Assembly: GCA_011772275.1 (NCBI GenBank)
Contig: WVZU01000237.1
Span: 1 to 6,243, forward strand
Origin: Planctomycetales bacterium
Lineage (GTDB): Bacteria > Planctomycetota > Planctomycetia > Pirellulales > UBA7805
DNA length: 6,243 nt
Direction of reading: 5' to 3'
Below are positions 1-4,030 of the stretch, one piece after another. Under the pieces are notes generated by a model. The model was not told the DNA's origin and made no database searches. It was given only the letters and a program-made list of their open reading frames with translations. The position numbers and the translations under genes were made by a program. Position 1 is the stretch's first letter, and every line of letters starts with the position of its first letter.

Positions 1-260
1 CGACCTGCCGCGCGGTAGGCGGTCTGCTTCCCCCCCGAATGATCACCTGCGGGAAATTTGGGGTGGGTAAAAAAGTGGACTGCGTCTGCGAAATAGGTCC
101 TGCCACCATGGCAGGCCAGCCACTCCGCCCGGTGACCGTCGATAGGTACGGGGAATTTCAGCTCACGGCCCAGCATCCGGAAAGCGCAGCGATTCTTTTT
201 CTTGGTTCGCTTGGCTTGCTTTTCCTCCCAACATGAACCTGTTGTGCGCAAGCGCCACAT
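1..260 (-). CDS. Possible partial hypothetical protein, open to the left edge
   Basis: A minus-strand frame is open from an ATG at 260 to the window edge (86 complete codons, no stop). It lies 25 bases past the stop of the 143-residue protein gene and could be the next gene of the same unit. The product starts with a Lys/Arg-rich stretch (KRTKKKNR near residue 18) and then has aromatic, His and Cys residues (AEWLACHGGRTYFADAVHFF), which reads more like protein than noise. I do not recognise it. No Shine-Dalgarno precedes this ATG; a second in-frame ATG at 176 also lacks one. A GGAGGA-like motif at about 226-231 has no usable start in this frame. The codon-aligned plus-strand frame (3-236) is also open, and base composition cannot separate the two because GC is similar at positions 1 and 3. 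I prefer the minus frame because it is co-directional with the neighbours. It could equally be non-coding. Confidence 0.3.
   Translation of the reverse strand, partial: MWRLRTTGSCWEEKQAKRTKKKNRCAFRMLGRELKFPVPIDGHRAEWLACHGGRTYFADAVHFFTHPKFPAGDHSGGKQTAYRAAG
96..117. repeat. Hairpin-forming inverted repeat
   Basis: CCTGCCA (99-105) and TGGCAGG (109-115) form a perfect 7-bp stem with a 3-base loop. GG (96-97) and CC (116-117) extend it if one T bulges out. On the minus strand it is followed only by TATTT, so it is at best a weak intrinsic terminator for the minus-strand genes, about 170 bases past the stop at 286. If the edge frame (1-260) is a real gene, this repeat lies inside it and is not a terminator. 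Confidence 0.3.
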
Positions 261-285
261 TGCGAAGTTATTTTGGATGGACCGT

Positions 286-717
286 TCAGCAGGTCCTCCG
301 CAGCAGGCTGGCAGTCAGGGCACGAAACACCGGCTGCAGCTGGTCAAAGTCGCTGTCCTCGGCCTGGCACAGCAGCAGGTAGGTGCCTTGCAAGGTCTGC
401 AAGGCGCGGACCTGCGCCGTGCTGGTCAGATCGAGGTAAAAGAAACTCATGTCCATCCCGACCAGCTGGACTCCTTCCACCAGTTCATGCACCGGCTCCA
501 CTTCCAAACCGGCGTACTCGTCGCGCATGGCCGCCACCGCTGTCTGAGCCAATTGATGGGGATCGACGGCCGCCCGTTCAAACCGCACCGACCAGAACCC
601 GCCCCGTGGACTACGGACGGTCACTTCCAGCGCTTGCGGCGGCAGGGCATCTTCGTCCAGGGACCAGTTCTCCGGATATTCGAAGGTAACGCCAGATTTG
701 TCGTATAAGGCAGTCAT
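286..717 (-). CDS. Small soluble protein, PsbP/DcrB-like (Mog1/PsbP fold) candidate
   Basis: The product is 143 residues with no signal peptide, membrane segment or recognised catalytic motif, so it is probably cytoplasmic. The opening YDKSGVTFEYPENW (residues 5-18) is the 'F-x-Y-P-x-x-W' opening typical of PsbP, DcrB and DUF1795-type proteins. Alternating beta-like stretches follow (EVTVRSP, FWSVRFERA, SFFYLDLTST, GTYLLLCQAE), then a closing helix at 125-140 (FDQLQPVFRALTASLL), which matches the 'F..i..S' ending of that fold. The fold assignment is pattern recognition by eye; no function follows from it. I chose the ATG at 717 because AGGTG sits 6 bases upstream and the recognisable fold starts there. 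The upstream ATG at 909 would add 64 low-complexity residues with no ribosome binding site. It lies 258 bases past the stop of the ExeA-like ATPase gene on the same strand, so it may be in the same transcript or have its own promoter. Confidence 0.75.
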   Translation of the reverse strand: MTALYDKSGVTFEYPENWSLDEDALPPQALEVTVRSPRGGFWSVRFERAAVDPHQLAQTAVAAMRDEYAGLEVEPVHELVEGVQLVGMDMSFFYLDLTSTAQVRALQTLQGTYLLLCQAEDSDFDQLQPVFRALTASLLRRTC

Positions 718-975
718 GCGTCGCACCTGGTAGCCGCCTCGTTTGCTGGCGAAACAAACGGGTCTTGGGAAGATTCCGCTACGCGTCCCCTCCTTTGGCT
801 TTGCCGGAAACCCAAGTTCGCGTGAGAGCGCCCAAAACACGCATCCGAACGACGACACAAGCTGATGGCTCGGCCACCGGCAAGAACCCGACAACCCGCA
901 TCGTATCACTCAGCACCGGCCTGGCGTAACCGCCCCCCTCCGCCGGCGGTGCAACTGGCCCATCGCTCGCCGGGG
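718..975. other. Intergenic gap between ExeA-like and PsbP-like genes
   Basis: These 258 bases hold no convincing gene; the frames crossing them are extensions or shadows of neighbours. Two inverted repeats are visible. ACCGCC (929-934) and GGCGGT (945-950) have a 10-base loop just past the ATPase stop, but no T-run follows, so this is a poor terminator. CGTTTG (740-745) and CAAACG (755-760) have a 9-base loop, 23-43 bases before the start at 717, and could structure the leader. A strong Shine-Dalgarno-like AAAGGAGG occurs on the minus strand near 790-800 without a start codon at a workable distance. I see no clear sigma70 promoter. Confidence 0.4.
724..728 (-). promoter_or_regulatory. Ribosome binding site deciding the start at 717
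   Basis: On the minus strand AGGTG lies 6 bases before the ATG at 717. It supports the 143-residue start over the longer frame beginning at 909. Confidence 0.45.
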
Positions 976-1788
976 CTACTCCGGTGTCACCGCGACCAGT
1001 TCCTCATGGACCGCCTCGATTTGCCTGGCCCCGATGGCGGGCAGCTGGTCGGCAAAACCGACCAGCAGAGCCAGATCGCAGAGACGATTGATGCGCCGAG
1101 GGACGCCACCGCTGATGGCAAACAGCGCGTCCAGGGCCTCGTTCTCGAAGATGGGCCGACTGGCACCGGCCACATTCAAGCGGTGGTTCACGTAACTGGC
1201 CGTTTCTTCCAGATTCAACGGCCGCAAGAGCGACTTGACCCCCAAGCGTTCTTCAAAATCCGGCAGTCGATCAAGGATCGGCAACAAGATCGCTTGCCCT
1301 AATAACAGCAGGGTCAGCAAGGGCTGACCCTGGCTCTGGAAGTTCCACAGCAATCGTACACATTCCAGCCCGCCAGCCTCTTCCAGCAGATGCGCTTCGT
1401 CCATCACCAGCACCACATGCCTGCCCCCTTCCGCCGTCTTGTGCAGCTGATTTTCGATGTGACGGACATGCTGATCCACCGTGGCATCCTCTGCCGGGGC
1501 CCCCAAGGCGGCCGCCAGGTAGGCCAGCAGTTGCTGAGCCGACATTTTGGGATACACGATGTGCACCACCGGGCCAATCGAATCGGGCAGCGTCTGCTGC
1601 AGCGATTCGATCAACATTGTTTTGCCCAACCCGGACCCACCCACCAGCAAGCCGCCCCCCCGCCGATTTTCAATCGCGTACCGCAGCTTTAACAACGCAC
1701 TCTGATGCGCCTGGCTGGGATAGTAAAACGCAGGATCGCAACCCGTTTCAAAGGGCGGTCGCGTGAACTGCCAGTAGTCGGTGTACAT
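976..1788 (-). CDS. ExeA-type AAA ATPase (exopolysaccharide/PEP-CTERM secretion ATPase-like)
   Basis: The 270-residue cytoplasmic P-loop ATPase belongs to the ExeA/GspA-related AAA family (AAA_22 type). It opens with MYTDYWQFTRPPF and a DPAFYYPSQAHQSAL segment (18-31), the usual opening 'M-Y..f.gl...PF....dP.ffy.s..h..AL' of this family. Walker A is GGSGLGKT at 50-57 with the lysine at K56. Walker B is HVVLVMDEAHLL at 124-135 with D130 and E131. A sensor-1 region is near LLTLLLLGQ (157-165), and an arginine-rich sensor-2 region is GGVPRRINRLCD (227-238). All catalytic elements look intact. Length matches the compact ATPase without the C-terminal peptidoglycan-binding region of Aeromonas ExeA. 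Close relatives sit beside CpsD-like kinases in exosortase/exopolysaccharide loci, as here: the CpsD-like gene ends 26 bases upstream. I chose the ATG at 1788, which has AAAGGG 7 bases upstream and gives the family N-terminus. An upstream in-frame start at 1890 would add 34 residues overlapping the previous gene. The cellular substrate is not known. Confidence 0.9.
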   Translation of the reverse strand: MYTDYWQFTRPPFETGCDPAFYYPSQAHQSALLKLRYAIENRRGGGLLVGGSGLGKTMLIESLQQTLPDSIGPVVHIVYPKMSAQQLLAYLAAALGAPAEDATVDQHVRHIENQLHKTAEGGRHVVLVMDEAHLLEEAGGLECVRLLWNFQSQGQPLLTLLLLGQAILLPILDRLPDFEERLGVKSLLRPLNLEETASYVNHRLNVAGASRPIFENEALDALFAISGGVPRRINRLCDLALLVGFADQLPAIGARQIEAVHEELVAVTPE

Positions 1789-1795
1789 CGTCGAG

Positions 1796-1801
1796 CCCTT
1801 T
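1796..1801 (-). promoter_or_regulatory. Ribosome binding site of the ExeA-like ATPase
   Basis: AAAGGG on the minus strand lies 7 bases before the ATG at 1788, inside the 26-base gap after the CpsD-like stop. It fixes the 270-residue start. Confidence 0.6.
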
Positions 1802-1814
1802 CCCGGGTCCTCGA

Positions 1815-3149
1815 TCAATCTTGCGCCGATGTCGTGACGGCGTGGGCGTTGCACACCACACCCAACGGCACAACGCCGACGGCCAGACAACGGCGAACCG
1901 GGCCCGCCAGCTGCTTGTCCGGCTCGTCCCCTTCCGATTGCACGAATATGACTCGATCCACCGTGGCGGGTTGCAAAATCGAACGCGACGAATCTTCCAG
2001 CAACCGCTCCAGCGGCCCCGCGTCAATCAGCACCACGTCAAACTTGTCCCGCACCCCCGAAATCAAACGGCTCCATGCCGAGCAGAAATCGTGCGGCAAC
2101 GCGTCGGCCGCCGGCGCGCACCAGGGTGCCACCGTAATCCCGTCTTCCAGCGATTCGATCAGGAACTCCCGAATCGGCTGCGAACCGCCCCGGTTCCAAC
2201 CAAAGTCGCACTGCATCCCCAGGCTGTGGGCCAGCGAGGGATTGCCAAAGTTCGCGTCTACGACCAAGACCCTCACGCTCAGGGCCACCAGCCGTTCAGC
2301 CAGGCAGAGGGCAAACGTCGTACAGCCGGTGGCGCCCGACAAACCCGCTACCGCAACCACGTTGCGGCCATCCCGGCACTGCTGGATTACCAGCCCTGCG
2401 GCGGACTCAATCTCCCCTCCAACAGCCCGCTGGACAGATTCGCACAACGGCGGCCAACGGAACTGGTCCACTTCAAATGCCGCCCTCCAACCAGCCCCTC
2501 TTGATCCAGACCCCTCCCCCGTCGGCTGAACGCTTTCGCCTGCGGTCGATGCCGGACTGGCCGCCGGATCCGGCTCCGGTTCCGGATCCGCTAACGCACC
2601 CGCGACCGTGTCGGAGACGCGATCCTCGACCGCCGCCACTTCGTCCTCGCCGGTCAAGTTCCCCATCACCCGCAGCTGATGCAGCATGGGCATGCGAGCC
2701 TGGTGCGCCGCGTCGAAGCGGAAAGTTGTGCAACCAGCCGAAGCTGTCGTGCCTGACGTGGGAACGACACCCGCCAGGTCCTGATCAAAAGCAGCGGTTT
2801 GCGTCTGGCAGGCTGCCCGCAGTGCCGCAGCCTGGAGATCCTTTTGCGGCGGAGCCGAATCCGATATGGCCCCCGCCGGCCCTCCCGCCCGCTCCGCTGC
2901 CCGACTTGGGGGGCCAAAGGTCGGCGAACCGGTCGCCGGCGACGTCTCCAGACGGTCTGCTCGCAGACGATCGCCGTCGCGGCTGGTCATCGCTGGGTGG
3001 GTCGCCGTCTGGCCGTCGGACCAGCCGGCACTGCTGTCAGGCGTCGAGCCGGCCGAGTCCGAGCTGGCCGCGTGGCAGCCCGCTTCCGACGTGGACCGCT
3101 GCTGCCGGTCGTCGAAGATTTTGAGCAATGCCTGATCAACGGCGCTCAT
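1815..3149 (-). CDS. CpsD/Wzc-type P-loop protein with degenerate Walker A
   Basis: The product has 444 residues. The N-terminus [14 protein letters not shown] resembles the short helix that opens cytoplasmic CpsD/exosortase-locus kinases ('MS.i..AL.k'). Residues 18-230 are mostly low-complexity Ala/Ser/Pro/Asp, with a more ordered patch at 141-165 (FRFDAAHQARMPMLHQL) and a D/E-P repeat at 189-196. The ATPase domain spans about 228-436. Its P-loop position reads SGATGCTT (271-278), Walker A' is VLVVDANFGNP (294-304) and Walker B is DVVLIDAGP (371-379). These three, in this order, place it in the Wzc/CpsD branch of the MinD/ParA superfamily. It departs from active tyrosine autokinases in two ways: the invariant Walker A lysine is a cysteine (C276), and there is no tyrosine anywhere, so no C-terminal tyrosine cluster. 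It may bind nucleotide weakly or act as a structural partner of the adjacent ATPase. It overlaps the upstream gene by ATGA (3146-3149) and has GAGGG 6 bases before its ATG. The role in exopolysaccharide export is inferred from family and context. Confidence 0.85.
   Translation of the reverse strand: MSAVDQALLKIFDDRQQRSTSEAGCHAASSDSAGSTPDSSAGWSDGQTATHPAMTSRDGDRLRADRLETSPATGSPTFGPPSRAAERAGGPAGAISDSAPPQKDLQAAALRAACQTQTAAFDQDLAGVVPTSGTTASAGCTTFRFDAAHQARMPMLHQLRVMGNLTGEDEVAAVEDRVSDTVAGALADPEPEPDPAASPASTAGESVQPTGEGSGSRGAGWRAAFEVDQFRWPPLCESVQRAVGGEIESAAGLVIQQCRDGRNVVAVAGLSGATGCTTFALCLAERLVALSVRVLVVDANFGNPSLAHSLGMQCDFGWNRGGSQPIREFLIESLEDGITVAPWCAPAADALPHDFCSAWSRLISGVRDKFDVVLIDAGPLERLLEDSSRSILQPATVDRVIFVQSEGDEPDKQLAGPVRRCLAVGVVPLGVVCNAHAVTTSAQD
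2566..2589. repeat. Four tandem hexamers GGNTCC
   Basis: GGATCC, GGCTCC, GGTTCC and GGATCC stand head to tail and differ only at the third base. On the minus strand they encode DPEPEPDP (residues 188-195) in the linker of the CpsD-like protein. Such a run could expand or contract by slippage, changing linker length in steps of two residues. Confidence 0.7.
3146..3149 (-). promoter_or_regulatory. ATGA start/stop overlap, translational coupling
   Basis: The stop TGA of the membrane protein and the start ATG of the CpsD-like protein share ATGA on the minus strand. Together with the internal ribosome binding site this points to coupled translation and matched amounts of the two proteins. Confidence 0.75.
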
Positions 3150-3760
3150 CGAGTACCCTCGCGGGAATGGTGTGCCCGCTGGGCTTGACGCACAGCCGGC
3201 TCGATCGAACCCTCCAGCTGGCTCAAGCCCGCTCCTGCCGCAGACGAAGTCGTCACCAAGTCCGCCGGTGCGTTGTCCGCAATTTGCATCGCAGCCTGCG
3301 AACCGCCGTCAGACAACGTCTCGGTCTCCTGGTTGCTGAGGGCCGGCAGGCGGTGCGGCCGTGGTGGCGAATCGTCGGCCACGACTTCCGCAGGCGGCGG
3401 TGGCTGAACCTCCGCGTTTTGCCATCCGCCCGCTGCATGCGGCCCCTGGTCCGGTCCACGATGAAAAACTAACGACCCAATCAATACCGCAAATGCCACG
3501 ACAATCAATGTCAGCAGCAGCCGGGATTTCATCTTTGCCCAATGGCTGGATAGCTTGCCGGCGACCGGTGAACCCGTGGAACCGCCTGGCCCCCGTCGGT
3601 GCGGGCCTGGTCGTTGAGAAAATTTACCGGATTCTTCCCCATGCTCCGCCAACCCCGCCTCGGGGGTCGGCGGCGGGTCCAGATCCGGCAAGCGAACCAG
3701 GACCGGCACCAGCATGCGCGCAGGCGGCTGCTCGCCATGGGAAACTGTAGGGATTCTCAT
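3146..3760 (-). CDS. Single-pass, proline-rich membrane protein of unknown function
   Basis: I do not recognise this 204-residue protein. Residues 1-76 are hydrophilic with Pro/Gly-rich stretches ([14 protein letters not shown] at 23-36; [11 protein letters not shown] at 55-65). A basic segment (HWAKMKSR, 73-80) precedes one strongly hydrophobic segment at 81-99, which suggests the N-terminus is cytoplasmic. Residues 100-204 would then lie outside the cytoplasmic membrane; they are rich in Pro, Ala, Gln and Ser, with a PPPP run near 120, and have no visible enzymatic motif. It is first in the operon, before the CpsD-like protein, the place usually held by a Wzz-type chain-length determinant. 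It is much shorter and lacks the second membrane segment and the coiled-coil domain of that family. The start is uncertain. ATG at 3760 has only GGAAG one base upstream; a TTG at 3790 would add ten residues. An internal ATG at 3532 would give a 128-residue protein beginning at the membrane anchor. Confidence 0.7.
   Translation of the reverse strand: MRIPTVSHGEQPPARMLVPVLVRLPDLDPPPTPEAGLAEHGEESGKFSQRPGPHRRGPGGSTGSPVAGKLSSHWAKMKSRLLLTLIVVAFAVLIGSLVFHRGPDQGPHAAGGWQNAEVQPPPPAEVVADDSPPRPHRLPALSNQETETLSDGGSQAAMQIADNAPADLVTTSSAAGAGLSQLEGSIEPAVRQAQRAHHSREGTR
3156..3160 (-). promoter_or_regulatory. Ribosome binding site of the CpsD-like gene
   Basis: GAGGG on the minus strand lies 6 bases before the ATG at 3149, inside the end of the upstream membrane protein gene. 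It supports that start. Confidence 0.5.
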
Positions 3761-3816
3761 GCTTCCGTTATCGGTAGCGAATTTAAGCAACTTGAACGTG
3801 GGACCCAGCGCACAAG

Positions 3817-3848
3817 GATCAGCTCAGGACTCCAAGATCAGGGCTCAG
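3817..3848. repeat. Imperfect direct repeat GATCAG-(GG)-CTCAG
   Basis: GATCAGCTCAG (3817-3827) recurs as GATCAGGGCTCAG (3836-3848), 19 bases apart start to start, roughly two helical turns. Direct repeats at this phase can be tandem sites for a regulator. It lies 57-88 bases upstream of the minus-strand start and could serve either gene set. Confidence 0.3.
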
Positions 3849-3873
3849 CGCGCAGGGCACGCACTGAAGGCAC

Positions 3874-3900
3874 TGCAGCGCAGTCGCCACCGGCGCTGCA
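3874..3900. repeat. Perfect 8-bp inverted repeat with 11-base loop
   Basis: TGCAGCGC (3874-3881) and GCGCTGCA (3893-3900) are exact complements. There is no T-run on either side, so it does not look like an intrinsic terminator. It is upstream of both metH promoter candidates and could be an operator or a transcript hairpin of a longer leader. Confidence 0.45.
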
Positions 3901-3930
3901 CTCAAATCAGACACCACGCGGCGCCTGGCA

Positions 3931-3959
3931 TTGGCAGCCACGACAAAACACGACAGAAT
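3931..3959 (+). promoter_or_regulatory. Distal sigma70-like promoter candidate for metH
   Basis: TTGGCA (3931-3936) matches the -35 consensus at 5 of 6 bases. CAGAAT (3954-3959) matches the -10 at 4 of 6 and follows after exactly 17 bases. Transcription would start near 3966, giving a leader of about 65 bases. It overlaps the proximal candidate by one base. Confidence 0.3.
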
Positions 3960-3987
3960 TGGCGGCCACACATGCGTGGCGCATAAT
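3959..3987 (+). promoter_or_regulatory. Proximal sigma70-like promoter candidate for metH
   Basis: TTGGCG (3959-3964, 4 of 6) and CATAAT (3982-3987, 5 of 6) are separated by exactly 17 bases. Transcription would start near 3994 and leave a leader of about 37 bases before the metH ATG, too short for a known methionine-related riboswitch. The spacer is almost entirely filled by a dyad. Confidence 0.45.
3965..3980. promoter_or_regulatory. Candidate operator dyad in the metH promoter spacer
   Basis: GCCAC (3965-3969) and GTGGC (3976-3980) are exact complements around a central CATG (3971-3974), so 14 of 16 bases are symmetric. The site lies between -35 and -10, where a bound dimer would block RNA polymerase. 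It does not match the MetJ box (AGACGTCT). The regulator is unknown. Confidence 0.4.
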
Positions 3988-3993
3988 GGTTCA

Positions 3994-4006
3994 TGGCGGG
4001 CCGCCA
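3994..4006 (+). repeat. Short GC-rich inverted repeat at the predicted metH mRNA 5' end
   Basis: TGGCGG (3994-3999) and CCGCCA (4001-4006) flank a single base; a folded hairpin would use the outer four pairs. CCGCCAC at 4001-4007 recurs at 4012-4018, 11 bases or about one helical turn away. It sits at the predicted transcription start and could affect transcript stability or be a protein site. Confidence 0.35.
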
Positions 4007-4019
4007 CAGATCCGCCACC

Positions 4020-4026
4020 AAGGGAA
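4020..4026 (+). promoter_or_regulatory. Ribosome binding site of metH
   Basis: AAGGGAA ends 4 bases before the ATG at 4031, a moderate Shine-Dalgarno match. It supports that start over the out-of-frame ATG at 3993. Confidence 0.5.
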
Positions 4027-4030
4027 CGGT

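Larger units (their letters stand above)
3761..4030. other. Divergent intergenic region between the minus-strand operon and metH
   Basis: These 270 bases separate two divergent starts and must carry promoters for both. The metH side has two good sigma70-like candidates and several inverted repeats, listed separately. For the minus-strand operon the best I can find is TTCAAG followed after 18 bases by GATAAC, just before the ATG at 3760. It is weak at the -35 and very close to the start, so I do not list it as a promoter. I found neither the conserved B12-box pattern nor a recognisable SAM or SAH riboswitch core. Confidence 0.5.

Noticed and set aside
39..236. Plus-strand open frame near the left edge (65 residues, open further left to position 3)
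   Set aside because: It has no Shine-Dalgarno, is opposite in direction to the neighbours and is mirrored by an equally open minus frame. Not excluded if it is the tail of a gene from the left.
202..708. 168-codon plus-strand frame over the PsbP-like gene
   Set aside because: Antisense shadow; the minus strand has the recognisable start motif, ribosome binding site and fold pattern.
929..950. Inverted repeat past the ExeA-like stop as a terminator
   Set aside because: Six-bp stem with a 10-base loop but no T-run on the minus strand; not supportable as an intrinsic terminator.
1705..2529. 274-codon plus-strand frame opposite the CpsD-like and ExeA-like genes
   Set aside because: It spans the junction of two real minus-strand genes and has no domain or ribosome binding site.
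2477..3124. 215-codon plus-strand proline/arginine-rich frame
   Set aside because: It is the antisense of the low-complexity Ala/Ser/Pro region of the CpsD-like protein; the composition is a by-product of GC richness.
3993..4030. Alternative upstream ATG (3993) before metH
   Set aside because: It is out of frame with metH, has no Shine-Dalgarno and lies at the predicted transcription start itself.
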